NCBI RefSeq assembly: GCF_024582835.1 | Contig: NZ_CP102097.1 | Span: forward strand, 372,001-436,000 | DNA length: 64,000 bases | Source of the DNA: Vibrio japonicus | Lineage (GTDB): Bacteria > Pseudomonadota > Gammaproteobacteria > Enterobacterales > Vibrionaceae | Direction: 5' to 3' | Part shown: piece after piece, positions 47,000-56,590 of the stretch | Layout: each line of letters opens with the position of its first letter | How positions within the stretch are numbered: the stretch's first letter is position 1 | Made by a program: the position numbers and the translations under genes | The notes under the pieces: model-generated | What the model was told of the DNA's origin: nothing | The model's input: only the letters and a program-made list of their open reading frames with translations | The model's database searches: none

Positions 47000-48346
47000 T
47001 TAGCTTTTCAATGCATACTTATCCAATAGGTTATAAAGCGTTGGTCTTGTGATGCCCAAACATTTTGCTGTGTTAGATAAGTTTCCGTCACAGTAGTTTA
47101 ACGCTTTAGATAGGGCTTCCTTCTCAGCTTTTTCTCTCGTTACTTTTAAACTGAACTCTAAAGACGCATTCGCTTGCTCCTCATCTATATCCAATCCTAG
47201 ATCGCTATCCGTAATGAGCTTTGTATCGCTCATTACCGCTGCTGATTTAATTTTGTTTTGTAGTTCTCGAATATTTCCCGGCCAATGGTGAGCCATAAGT
47301 GCACTTGTCGCTTCTTCACTAAAACCAGTAAAGTTTCTGGACAACATTTCGGATGACTGGTTGAGTAAATATCGACTTATAATCAAAATATCTTCATTGC
47401 GCTCTCGTAGTGGTGGTATATCAATCACGATTTCACTAACACGATAAAAAAGATCTTCTCTAAACGTTTTTTCCAAAACCATTTCGCGCAAATTCTGATT
47501 AGTTGCACAAACAATCCTGATATCGACAGGGATCTGGTTTCTTCCCCCCACTCGTTCAATGACTTTATCTTGCAGGAAACGTAATATTTTGGCTTGTAGT
47601 GGGTAGGGCATATCCCCAATCTCGTCTAGGAATAGAGTACCTCCGTTCGCACATTCAATTTTTCCTGGCGTTGTCTTGTTAGCTCCCGTAAATGCACCTT
47701 TCTCGTGCCCAAACAGTTCACTTTCAAGCAAGTTTTCTGGGATGGATGCACAATTGATAGCGACGAATGGCTGGTCACTCCGTTTGCTCTTGCGATGAAT
47801 TTCTCGAGCAATCAGGTCTTTCCCTGTTCCACTTTCACCTAGAAGAAGTGTCGTCAATTCGGTGGGGGCGACTTTGTCGACCATGGACTTTACGTGCATG
47901 ATTTTCGGACTCGTACCAATAACTGCAGAGTCTTGGGAGTCCAACACGTCACGTTTAGCATTTTCAGACTCGATGGCCGATACGAAGAATGCACGATTAA
48001 TGATGACGGTAAGTTCTTCATCATTAATCGGCTTTTGGTAGAAGTCATGGGCGCCTAACTTTATCGCCGTTAAGGCATTCTGCTTGTCGTCATTCCCTGT
48101 AATGACGATAACCTTACAACTTGGATCTAATGACAATATATCCTGTAAAGTTGCAAGACCTTCACTCGCATTCTCCTCGTCAGGCGGAAGCCCTAAATCT
48201 AATGTGACAACCCGAGGTGAGAACCGCCTCAGTGACGAAATGGCTGACTCTCTGTCATCTGCAAAAATCACATCATAGGTATCTAAAGTCCATTTCAACT
48301 GTTTTTGAATACCAATGTCATCTTCCACAACAAGCAATTTTTCCAT
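47000..48346 (-). CDS. prsR: PEP-CTERM/Prs-type sigma-54 response regulator PrsR
   Basis: 448 residues. Receiver domain (~1-120) with phosphoacceptor aspartate in VVTLDLGLPPDEEN (~50). Sigma-54-interacting AAA+ domain (~140-375) with GESGTGKDLIA (~170), the GAFTGA loop (ELFGHEKGAFTGANK, ~215) and LFLDEIGDMP (~240). C-terminal Fis-type helix-turn-helix (NTAKCLGITRPTLYNLLDKY). It matches the PrsR group that accompanies exosortase-type exopolysaccharide systems. It should activate sigma-54 promoters when phosphorylated by PrsK. Start chosen at ATG 48346 rather than the adjacent GTG. Confidence 0.9.
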   Translation of the reverse strand: MEKLLVVEDDIGIQKQLKWTLDTYDVIFADDRESAISSLRRFSPRVVTLDLGLPPDEENASEGLATLQDILSLDPSCKVIVITGNDDKQNALTAIKLGAHDFYQKPINDEELTVIINRAFFVSAIESENAKRDVLDSQDSAVIGTSPKIMHVKSMVDKVAPTELTTLLLGESGTGKDLIAREIHRKSKRSDQPFVAINCASIPENLLESELFGHEKGAFTGANKTTPGKIECANGGTLFLDEIGDMPYPLQAKILRFLQDKVIERVGGRNQIPVDIRIVCATNQNLREMVLEKTFREDLFYRVSEIVIDIPPLRERNEDILIISRYLLNQSSEMLSRNFTGFSEEATSALMAHHWPGNIRELQNKIKSAAVMSDTKLITDSDLGLDIDEEQANASLEFSLKVTREKAEKEALSKALNYCDGNLSNTAKCLGITRPTLYNLLDKYALKS

Positions 48347-48431
48347 CACACCTTCCCCTGGTATAACTGGCTTTCAAGTAAGTAAACACCAAACACACGT
48401 TCGCTATGAGTATGATTATAGTAGAGCTTTA

Positions 48432-50456
48432 TTATTCGGTAGGTATGTATACATCAAAGCGTGAGCCAACGCCCTCTTCAGAACGTACTTCAATATACCC
48501 ATTTAATTGCTCAATTAATTTTTTGGCATCATAGGCCCCAATCCCCATGCCTGCATTTCCTTTTGTTGTATCAAACGGCTTAAACAGCCGGTTGGTGATA
48601 AACTCCTCCGACATACCGGTACCATTGTCTTCAATACTCACGCCAAAATACCCCTCTCTATCAATTCGAGACACTTTTACACATCCGTCAGATTGGGTAG
48701 CATCTTGTGAGTTTTGTATCAGGTGCGAAAACACATTCTTTATTCTTTCCTTATCAGCATTAATAAAGACTTTGTCTTGAAATTTGTTATCAAAGACAGG
48801 CTTAGGAAGGGCACTCATACGTTCGTTACACGCCTGAATAACGACATCACAAATGTCCGTTGTTTCTGCGATACTTTCCTGAATTCTGTGTTTTCTAAGA
48901 TGCGACAATACCTTGTTCAGTCTCGCGCCTGCGGAGTCAATGGTCACAAATGCGTCGTCAATGAACTCTGTGTTGTGCTTGTGTTTTTCCGCGTTCTTTG
49001 ACAACAGCTCCAGTTGCGCTAAAACGTTCTTTAAATCATGAACTAAGAATGTCGACATTTGGTTGAACGCACTAAATTGCTGGCTTTCTGCCAACTTCAT
49101 ACTAGTGATATGTAGGTTGATGAACACGGATAGCTGTTTGCTTATCACCCGCATCAAGTCTCTATCTTCAAAGTCTATCTTGTTTGAGCTATTTATCTTA
49201 GACAGCAGGCAAACAAAATTAAAACTGCCAGGTTCAGCAATAGGGACAATATATTTAATTTCTTCAATTGCAGCGATATCTTGCCTATTAAAATCAAATG
49301 GCGTGTTGGATTTTTCGCTCTTGAGCTCATCTATATCAATAATCCATTGGTTTTCAATGGACTTTCTCGACAAATCGAGTAACAGGCTCTGATAGTCATT
49401 CGCCCCTATATTGAAGTTGGCTCTTTCTAGCAGCCTATTGTTACTGAGCTCAAACAAAATGCCTCGTTCACAACCAAACGGCTTTATCATTGAGGTCAAT
49501 GCTATGTGATAGGGCGTTTCACTATTATTCTCTAGTGTTGTGGCGAACTTCATCCACTCTTCCCGATAGTCATATTTATTTTCGTAAAAGTGCTTCACGA
49601 TAAAGACTTTCAGCTGATTTCTTAGTGATTCAGAAAGGAACAGACTGACTAAAACCGAGCAGCTGAGCGCTAAGAACACATACTGTGCTATGTTGCTCCA
49701 ACTGTATCCCAAGTACTTGATTAAGTAACCAGTCATTGCCATAGCGAGTAAATACACGCCAGAGACGATGAGCAACGTACTGTGGAACAGTATGTCTCTG
49801 GATACATAAAGCCGAATTGACCAGCTTTGAATACGTCGAGCTGTGAGGATGATAAGAGGAGCAGAAATTAATGAAACCCAGCCCCTTCCATATAGGAAAC
49901 TCTCGTCAACCCTTTGCATGAGAAGTGCATCCGAGAAGAAAGCGAGATCATAGGTAAACAAGATACCCAAACCCAAACAAAGTGGTTTAATTTTCCACTT
50001 ATGAACTGGTTCGGTACGTCGGTATAGCTGTTCTATCAAAGAAAGAACAAAAACGGATTGCGAAAGGTGTATGATCAAAAAGATATCATACGTTTGCGAC
50101 GTGGGTTTGATCGCCAGTTCAGCGACTAAACTAAAAGCCAGTAGGCTCGATATCAATACCCTCAACCGGCTTCCACTTATCAAAGTCAGTATGTTTTCAT
50201 CGTGCCTTAGGATATTCGCCAGTATCCCCACCCAGAATATATTTCTTAACGTTTCAGCGCTCAGAACCTGGAAAAGATTGAATTCATAGTAGCTTTGCAG
50301 TGCAAAACTGATTGACCAGATAATGCTCAAGCCAAACGTCAATGCGAGCATCGTTCTCTGACGAGATTGAGTTTGTGTGAATAATAATAAAAGAAACGAG
50401 AAAAGATAAGCCGCACCAGATAAAGAAAATCCGACTATCCCTAACCATTTTTCCAT
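48432..50456 (-). CDS. prsK: PEP-CTERM/Prs-type membrane histidine kinase PrsK
   Basis: 674 residues from ATG 50456 (AAGGA seven bases upstream). The N-terminal half has about eight membrane helices (~1-280), then a GAF-like domain (~310-455), a histidine phosphorylation site in FLVHDLKNVLAQLELL (~480) and a C-terminal ATPase domain with IQNSQDATQSDG, EDNGTGM and GMGIGAYDAKKLI. This long membrane/GAF layout is that of PrsK. It should sense a membrane signal and phosphorylate PrsR, encoded 85 bases downstream. Confidence 0.9.
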   Translation of the reverse strand: MEKWLGIVGFSLSGAAYLFSFLLLLFTQTQSRQRTMLALTFGLSIIWSISFALQSYYEFNLFQVLSAETLRNIFWVGILANILRHDENILTLISGSRLRVLISSLLAFSLVAELAIKPTSQTYDIFLIIHLSQSVFVLSLIEQLYRRTEPVHKWKIKPLCLGLGILFTYDLAFFSDALLMQRVDESFLYGRGWVSLISAPLIILTARRIQSWSIRLYVSRDILFHSTLLIVSGVYLLAMAMTGYLIKYLGYSWSNIAQYVFLALSCSVLVSLFLSESLRNQLKVFIVKHFYENKYDYREEWMKFATTLENNSETPYHIALTSMIKPFGCERGILFELSNNRLLERANFNIGANDYQSLLLDLSRKSIENQWIIDIDELKSEKSNTPFDFNRQDIAAIEEIKYIVPIAEPGSFNFVCLLSKINSSNKIDFEDRDLMRVISKQLSVFINLHITSMKLAESQQFSAFNQMSTFLVHDLKNVLAQLELLSKNAEKHKHNTEFIDDAFVTIDSAGARLNKVLSHLRKHRIQESIAETTDICDVVIQACNERMSALPKPVFDNKFQDKVFINADKERIKNVFSHLIQNSQDATQSDGCVKVSRIDREGYFGVSIEDNGTGMSEEFITNRLFKPFDTTKGNAGMGIGAYDAKKLIEQLNGYIEVRSEEGVGSRFDVYIPTE

Positions 50457-50871
50457 AGTCATATCCTTATGAACTAGTTGATATAATTAGACAGCTAATA
50501 TTTTGGTTTTACTGAGTGACTTTCCTTGAACACGCAGAAGGAACCACGCTCTCCTTAAAGGTGCTTTCCTGCACAACTCATTGTTACGCTGATGTTTCTT
50601 ATATACATTTTAGACTAGTTCATGTGTGACACCTGAGCCTTGCTCTCACCAGCATCACACTTCAGCTTAAATCAGTCACCATCCATGCTTATTGCTAACT
50701 TGGCAGTATGATAAAGGCGATAATAAGCCGATTTTCCGATCATTGGTTTAAACACTCTCCTTAAATGCATTCAACAATCATCACATCTTAGTGATTGTTA
50801 GCTTGTAATTCATACATTACAAAACTATACAATAGATAAGTCGTTGAACTTTCAGTAACGAATGGGTGACT
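50457..50871. promoter_or_regulatory. Divergent control region, prsK and first glycosyltransferase
   Basis: Over 400 bases between divergent starts. A perfect 10-base inverted repeat, ATGAACTAGT (50469-50478) and ACTAGTTCAT (50614-50623), spans 155 bases, and a hairpin AACAATCA/TGATTGTT lies near 50768-50796. I looked for a GG-N10-GC sigma-54 promoter and found none with correct spacing; the closest (GGTGCTTTCCTGC, ~50560) is one base short. Confidence 0.4.
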
Positions 50872-51915
50872 ATGAAAATAAGACTCGCGGCCATAGCGAA
50901 AGATGAAGGCGCTTATCTTCCGGAGTGGGTCTACTGGCATCTTCAACAAGGCTTCGATGACATTTACATCTGTATCAATAATAGTAGCGACAATTCTGAA
51001 GTGATTGCTCAGAGGATGGCAAAAGAGTGCGCTGTCACTGTTCAATCAATAGAGGATGAGCGCCAGTATGGCTTTAATGATGACTTAATCACCCCTCGGT
51101 TTTTAAAGAACAACCCTCTTCAATCAAAACTGTATGCTGACATATACGCCCAATCCCATCGTGATGGATACTCTCACATTTTGTTTCTCGATATTGATGA
51201 GTTCCTATGTACTCAGGGGCAAAGCATCCAAAACTTAGTTGCTGATAGTATTCAAGACGACGTCATATTGTTTAACTGGTTTAATATAAGTGGTGAAAAG
51301 GTCCCATTTTCCTGTATCGGCTCTCACTTAAAAGGGGAAAAGAGTCCATTTACTAAATATCTCCTAAAAACAGGTTTAACAGATATCCAGTTCGTTTCAA
51401 CTCACAATGTCTATACGAACAGCTCGTCGAAAGCACTCTTTGGCAGGCATAAAACCAACGACAATACCAATTACTTAAAAGACTCAGGCTGGAGTGACAA
51501 AGCTTTTATTCTTCACCGTCACCTTCGTTCCCAACCAGAGTATTTGTCGCTTTTAAGCCGGGGGGACACCTGGGACAACTCCCTCATTGGGTTGAAAAAC
51601 AATCGCCATGGATGGTCTGAGATTGGAAAGCACTCAGTATCGATAGAAAAGTTGGATCTAGATGTCTATAAACGCAACTTTGAAAAGTTCCTGTACGATT
51701 GCGATATACATGGCCAAGTCAAGGATGCTCAGGATTATGTCCTGAATAGAGCAAAAGCAACAAGAGAAGTCGTGAATCGAGTACAAAATCTCAATCGAGA
51801 TTTAGATCGAGTTCTCGCAGGCACGGATTTGCAACACATTGATAGAGGGCTGAAATACACCGTTAAGCGTTGGTTTTATCAATTTATGGTAAGAAAAAAC
51901 ATCAATAATTATTAG
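50872..51915 (+). CDS. Glycosyltransferase, family 2-like (GT92-type)
   Basis: 347 residues from ATG 50872. The N-terminus RLAAIAKDEGAYLPEWVYWH (~4-23) is typical of the Glyco_tranf_2_4 group. The metal-binding acidic motif is LFLDIDEFL (~105-113). No membrane segment until a basic C-terminus. It probably transfers a sugar in repeat-unit assembly on the cytoplasmic face. It opens a plus-strand run of four genes. Confidence 0.8.
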   Translation: MKIRLAAIAKDEGAYLPEWVYWHLQQGFDDIYICINNSSDNSEVIAQRMAKECAVTVQSIEDERQYGFNDDLITPRFLKNNPLQSKLYADIYAQSHRDGYSHILFLDIDEFLCTQGQSIQNLVADSIQDDVILFNWFNISGEKVPFSCIGSHLKGEKSPFTKYLLKTGLTDIQFVSTHNVYTNSSSKALFGRHKTNDNTNYLKDSGWSDKAFILHRHLRSQPEYLSLLSRGDTWDNSLIGLKNNRHGWSEIGKHSVSIEKLDLDVYKRNFEKFLYDCDIHGQVKDAQDYVLNRAKATREVVNRVQNLNRDLDRVLAGTDLQHIDRGLKYTVKRWFYQFMVRKNINNY

Positions 51916-52034
51916 AACTTTTAAAGACAGCAACCCTGTGCAGAGTGCTGCTAGTCATACGCAAGAGCGGCTTTGACGAACAGTAGAGAACCGACCCCTT
52001 TTGATAACAAAGGAATTGTTTATAGTGCGTGGTT

Positions 52035-53024
52035 ATGAAAAGTAAATTACCCTTTTTTTCTGTCATTATTTCAACATGTAACCGCCCAGAGCTACTTCAG
52101 CGCTGTTTGGAAAGAATTGCCTCTCAAAAGTTTGATAACTATGAAGTTATTATCATTAACAATGGCTCTAAATCTCATTTCAACGCGGAATACAAACAGG
52201 TTGAAAGAAATTTCGATACAAGGTTTAAGTTCTATGATTTAAACAATGAGCTATCTGCTGGCTTTGGTCCCGCTCACTCTAGGAATTTAGGGATTGACAC
52301 TGCGTGTGGAGAATACATAGCATTTTGTGACGATGATGATGAGTGGATTGACAGCAATTATCTGTCTGATGTTGTTGACTACTTGGAAAGACACACGACC
52401 GATTTAATCATTTCAAATCAATTTGGGATAAGCGACAACCCCGAAGAGTGCAGCCAGCCAAAAGTTTGGTTTAAGGGTTTTGAAAATTATTTAGAGAAAT
52501 CACCAGAAAAGATAAAGCGACTCTCTAACCTGGATTATTTCTCCGATGTTGGTTCCTTTCCTCATTTGAATACCTCTATTTATAAAGCTTCATTTATCAG
52601 AGACTTAGATGGGTTTAATCGGTCTTTGTGGTATGAAGAAGATTTAGACTTGTTTCTGAGAGCATTACAGAGAGAACCGTCCATTGCTTTCAATGCAAAT
52701 TTTGTTTCCAACCACTACATCCCAAACAAAGACAAAATGGATAACATCACCAGTAGTATTGATACATTAAAAAAATACAAGCTGCGGTTAATTTATTTAC
52801 AAAATCTAATTAATGAGTTCGGCGTTAAAGAATCGAACAACTTTGTTAAATCACTCGCCAGTGATACTTTTAAACATCTTACTATGTACACTTTGTCAAA
52901 AAAGGATTACCGAACTGCAAAGATGTATGCATTTAATGCGCACTGCATCAAGCCAAAGTTTAAGTGGTTCAGCTTTTTCATTTATATTTATTTTTTAAAT
53001 TTAATAAAGGCAAAAAATGACTAG
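52035..53024 (+). CDS. Glycosyltransferase family 2
   Basis: 329 residues. A classic GT-A N-terminus: FFSVIISTCNRPELLQRCLE (~6-25), nucleotide-binding DNYEVIIINNGS (~35-46), then the DXD motif in FCDDDDEWID (~97-106) and LWYEEDLDLFLRAL (~200-213). C-terminal hydrophobic stretch ending KAKND may sit on the membrane. A GTG two codons upstream is an alternative start. Its end overlaps the sulfotransferase gene by 8 bases. Confidence 0.88.
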   Translation: MKSKLPFFSVIISTCNRPELLQRCLERIASQKFDNYEVIIINNGSKSHFNAEYKQVERNFDTRFKFYDLNNELSAGFGPAHSRNLGIDTACGEYIAFCDDDDEWIDSNYLSDVVDYLERHTTDLIISNQFGISDNPEECSQPKVWFKGFENYLEKSPEKIKRLSNLDYFSDVGSFPHLNTSIYKASFIRDLDGFNRSLWYEEDLDLFLRALQREPSIAFNANFVSNHYIPNKDKMDNITSSIDTLKKYKLRLIYLQNLINEFGVKESNNFVKSLASDTFKHLTMYTLSKKDYRTAKMYAFNAHCIKPKFKWFSFFIYIYFLNLIKAKND

Positions 53025-53793
53025 CTTAAAAAATTCATTAGAAGTTGTATTGAAACGTCCAGATGTACTCATTCCTCAAAGGCACTTATTGCTAATCAGC
53101 CATATGAGAGCAAACACCAGCCTTATAGGTCATCTATTAGGAGACCATGAAGATATCAATGGCTATTATGAAATGCATATCGGCTACTTTAGTTGGAAAA
53201 GCCTGATAAGACAAAAAATTGAATTCTATAACTCTCACCCAAATCAAGCATCTAGCCAGTATTTGTTTGATAAAATACTTCACAGTGAGCACTATATCTC
53301 ACCAGAAGTGTTAGCTAGAGACAATGTCATTCCTCTGTTTTCCATACGTAATCCGGTGGATACCATTCCCAGCATCATAAACCTGTATCGTAAGGTTAAT
53401 CAGAATCATGAATTTTTTACCGTTTCAGGTGCCATTCTTTATTATGAAAAACGCCTGGATACATTGCTCGAACTGGCTCGGGAGATGGCCCATGAGTACT
53501 TCTATATCGATGCTGAAGCCATAAAAACCAGAACAAAAGAGACTCTTGACTACATAACACGGGAACTGAATTTATCCAGCCCTTTGCAGCCTACGTATAA
53601 ATCGAATGTAAAAACTGGGCAAGGGGATTCTGGCGATCATTCCGATAACCTTAAAAAAGGATTCATAAGTAAAGAAAGCTCGAATTACTCTGATTTCAAC
53701 TGGCCTGATGGAGAGAAAGAAAGATTACTCAAAAAATACGATGAAGTTCGTGCGAAAATGATAGAGCTTTCAAAATCGGCATGTCTGAAATGA
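53017..53793 (+). CDS. Sulfotransferase-family protein
   Basis: 258 residues. A 5'-phosphosulfate loop-like motif LLLISHMRANTSLIGHLLG (~24-42) and a 3'-phosphate motif IPLFSIRNPVDTIPSIINLY (~106-125) are visible, as in PAPS-dependent sulfotransferases. It would add sulfate to a sugar of the polymer in the cytoplasm. Its ATG overlaps the upstream glycosyltransferase stop, so the two act together. Sulfated exopolysaccharide is the simplest reading; the canonical SGT of the loop reads ANT here. Confidence 0.75.
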   Translation: MTSLKNSLEVVLKRPDVLIPQRHLLLISHMRANTSLIGHLLGDHEDINGYYEMHIGYFSWKSLIRQKIEFYNSHPNQASSQYLFDKILHSEHYISPEVLARDNVIPLFSIRNPVDTIPSIINLYRKVNQNHEFFTVSGAILYYEKRLDTLLELAREMAHEYFYIDAEAIKTRTKETLDYITRELNLSSPLQPTYKSNVKTGQGDSGDHSDNLKKGFISKESSNYSDFNWPDGEKERLLKKYDEVRAKMIELSKSACLK

Positions 53794-53875
53794 CAACGAA
53801 TCAACACATTTCAATATCACACGCACTCGCACATGGCGTCCGCTCGCTTATTAAAACAATTAGGCCAGAAAAACG

Positions 53876-54949
53876 ATGCAGAATCTGATACTCACAATCA
53901 TTGTTCCATTTTATAACGTAGAAAAATATCTAGGTCAGTGTATGGAGAGTCTTATTGCACTTGATTGTGTTGGCCAGTATGAAGTTTTAATGGTTGATGA
54001 TTGTGGACAGGATTCTAGCTTATTAGTGGCGGAGCGATACATTGAGAAATACCCTGATATTTTCAAGCTCATTCAGCATGACGCCAACAAAGGGATATCG
54101 GCAGCGAGAAATAGCGGCCTGACCCAAACAGAAAGCCCATACGTTATGTTTGTTGATTCTGATGACTGGCTGTCAGAAGGGGCAATTAAACCGTTATTAA
54201 ATACACTCGCTAATAGCTCCCCTGACTTCCTGTTCTTTGATTTTACAAGAGAGTGGCAAAGCCGTCGTGAAGACATGCCATTTTTGAAAGATATGGATGA
54301 GCCTAAACCAATAAGTAATGAACTGTATTTTTCCTTTCTACAAAAGGTACCCGTGACTCCATGGGGAAAGGTGCTAAAAACGGATACCGCCAAGAAGTTT
54401 TGTTTCACTGAGGGTATTATTTTTGAAGATGTGGCGATCATCCCTTTGATGATTCTGAAAAGTAAATCAAAGCTCTACTACCCTGGTATCCGATACCACT
54501 ACCGTCAGCGAGAAGGCTCCATTATGGCCGAGCGACGTGGAGAGATTGAAAGTTTATTTAAAGCATACAGCATCTTGTTGTCTAATCTCGATGAGGTTAG
54601 TGATCATAATATTCGCCAAGATTTATTGTTCATTTTACTTAGAGATTGGCTGATTAATGTGCGTGTTGCTTATAGAGAGAAAAAATATAAAAAATCCATG
54701 AGCTTATTGGATGAAGGCATTTTGTTTTTTAACATAAGCAATCGCCATTGGATAAAAAGCGATCACTTAATTAGACATTTATCATCAACATCATTTTGGT
54801 CAAAGTTAAAAATCAAGCTCATACTTTCTTTAATAAAGAAAAAACCATTTAAGTTGTTTTTTCTAATGCACATAAACTACCTCTCGATCAATTGGAAAAA
54901 CACAAAGACTTTAATAAACATACAGTCTATCACCAGTTCAGGATCGTAA
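53876..54949 (+). CDS. Glycosyltransferase family 2
   Basis: 357 residues. GT-A motifs: LTIIVPFYNVEKYLGQCMES (~5-24), YEVLMVDDCGQDSS (~35), and DXD in YVMFVDSDDWLSEG (~88-101). The C-terminal third is basic and hydrophobic (KLILSLIKKKPFKLFFLMHI), likely membrane-associated. It resembles galactosyl/glucosyl transferases of polysaccharide loci. Last gene of the plus-strand run; 82 bases after the sulfotransferase gene. Confidence 0.87.
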   Translation: MQNLILTIIVPFYNVEKYLGQCMESLIALDCVGQYEVLMVDDCGQDSSLLVAERYIEKYPDIFKLIQHDANKGISAARNSGLTQTESPYVMFVDSDDWLSEGAIKPLLNTLANSSPDFLFFDFTREWQSRREDMPFLKDMDEPKPISNELYFSFLQKVPVTPWGKVLKTDTAKKFCFTEGIIFEDVAIIPLMILKSKSKLYYPGIRYHYRQREGSIMAERRGEIESLFKAYSILLSNLDEVSDHNIRQDLLFILLRDWLINVRVAYREKKYKKSMSLLDEGILFFNISNRHWIKSDHLIRHLSSTSFWSKLKIKLILSLIKKKPFKLFFLMHINYLSINWKNTKTLINIQSITSSGS

Positions 54950-55002
54950 AAGCATCATAGGTATAAGCTTGTTCATACCCAGAAATATATCAAAGCTTGG
55001 AT

Positions 55003-56484
55003 TTATCTACCATAAACCAGTCGGTAGTTGCCTAAAACAGAACGAATCTTACCCAGCCAATACCCCCAAATGACAGATTTTTTGCCCACAAAAAAAATCA
55101 CCATTAAAACACTTGCTGCATAATACACTCCCCCTAGAACTACATTTGTCGCGAGTCCAAGTATTGTGTTTTCTTCACTCATATAGCCATATGATAGTCC
55201 ACTATACATAACAAAAGCCGCTACCGAGGGCACTGTGATCACGATGAATATTGCTCTCAACGAAAAGCCTAAGGTGATTTTTACAAATGCTATGGTAACC
55301 AGAAACATAACGACCGCAACTGAGACTCTAACATAAGCAAACTGAGTTAAATCACCAACCATATTTACGTAGTTTGCCAAAGAAAACGCGATGGCAAGAA
55401 AAAACAAAGCTAATATATCCAGCGAGATACTTATTTTTGTTTTTCCCAAGTAGTCATAAATATTATGTGATAGTGATTGTAGCGGGTATCCCATCATCAT
55501 CATCGATAACGGCCCTAATATCGGAATTAACGCCTCCCATTGATCCCCAAGAACGACCAGAGTAAATTGCTCTGATACAATGAAGGTCCCGACAATTGAA
55601 GGAATGATGAGCAGATAAGTCAAAGCTAAGAACTTGTAAGTATTTAAGTAAAGAAGGTCTTTATCATTTTTTAAGTGTGAAAGCGCTGGAAATAAACCCC
55701 AAGTGGCAGGGCTGATGATTTCACTGAAAGGGAGGGTTGAAAAATCCTGAGCTATTTTATATTGACCTACTTGGTGCGAGTTAAACATATTGCTAACTAA
55801 AAATATATCCAACCTGTTTTTAGAATACCCCAGGACACTTCTTGTCAGTAGCCAAGTTGAGTTCTTAAGCATCGCTTTGTTAAACCGCCAATCGAAACGC
55901 GGAGAATACTTATAAATGATGTAAGACCCTACTAGGCTGATAAATGCCCCCACAAATGACCCTATGACCAACGCCCAATATGTTGGATTGAAATAAGCGA
56001 TAGTCAGAGTGGTCACAGCAGTTATCACTTTAACTACAATACCTAGTTTCACCATAGGTTTATAGTTAACGTCTTTCTCCAGCCTAACCAGACCGATATT
56101 ACCAAACGCTCCGAAAAAACCTGATATAGAGATAAGAATAATAATTAGTTGTAGGTCGGACTCATTGACAAACGAAGCAATCACACCTGAAGATGCGATT
56201 AATATCATCGTAATTACAAACCTAATAAGTATTCGTAAAGTCCAGGCTGTATTTAAGTCTTTATCTGATAAGTCAGTATGGGCAATCAAATAGCGTTTTA
56301 CGCCAACGGCAGATAAAGTTTCAAAAAAACCAATATAAATTGTCGCTGTAGCAACGATACCGAAAGCTTCAGGTGGGAGCAGCCTAACTAAGATAAGGGA
56401 GCTAACAATACCGATGAAACGCAATCCCCATCGGCCAATAAGGTTCCAGATATAGGCATAGGTAAGCTTTTTTGTAATATCCAA
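55003..56484 (-). CDS. Wzx-type polysaccharide flippase (first of two)
   Basis: 493 residues, about 12-14 membrane helices. The N-terminus IGIVSSLILVRLLPPEAFGI (~23-42) is typical of the MOP/WzxC group, which flips undecaprenyl-linked repeat units across the inner membrane. It is clearly related to the protein at 59473-60960. It is followed by convergent glycosyltransferase genes; no operon partner overlaps it. Confidence 0.85.
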   Translation of the reverse strand: MDITKKLTYAYIWNLIGRWGLRFIGIVSSLILVRLLPPEAFGIVATATIYIGFFETLSAVGVKRYLIAHTDLSDKDLNTAWTLRILIRFVITMILIASSGVIASFVNESDLQLIIILISISGFFGAFGNIGLVRLEKDVNYKPMVKLGIVVKVITAVTTLTIAYFNPTYWALVIGSFVGAFISLVGSYIIYKYSPRFDWRFNKAMLKNSTWLLTRSVLGYSKNRLDIFLVSNMFNSHQVGQYKIAQDFSTLPFSEIISPATWGLFPALSHLKNDKDLLYLNTYKFLALTYLLIIPSIVGTFIVSEQFTLVVLGDQWEALIPILGPLSMMMMGYPLQSLSHNIYDYLGKTKISISLDILALFFLAIAFSLANYVNMVGDLTQFAYVRVSVAVVMFLVTIAFVKITLGFSLRAIFIVITVPSVAAFVMYSGLSYGYMSEENTILGLATNVVLGGVYYAASVLMVIFFVGKKSVIWGYWLGKIRSVLGNYRLVYGR

Positions 56485-56590
56485 TTTGGCTCCTTTTTAA
56501 GTTACTTGTAGCAACTTATAGTTATTATTGACTACTAGCGACATTGCGCTTTTGGTGTAGGAGGCGTAAATAATGTTATCTAATAGGAAT

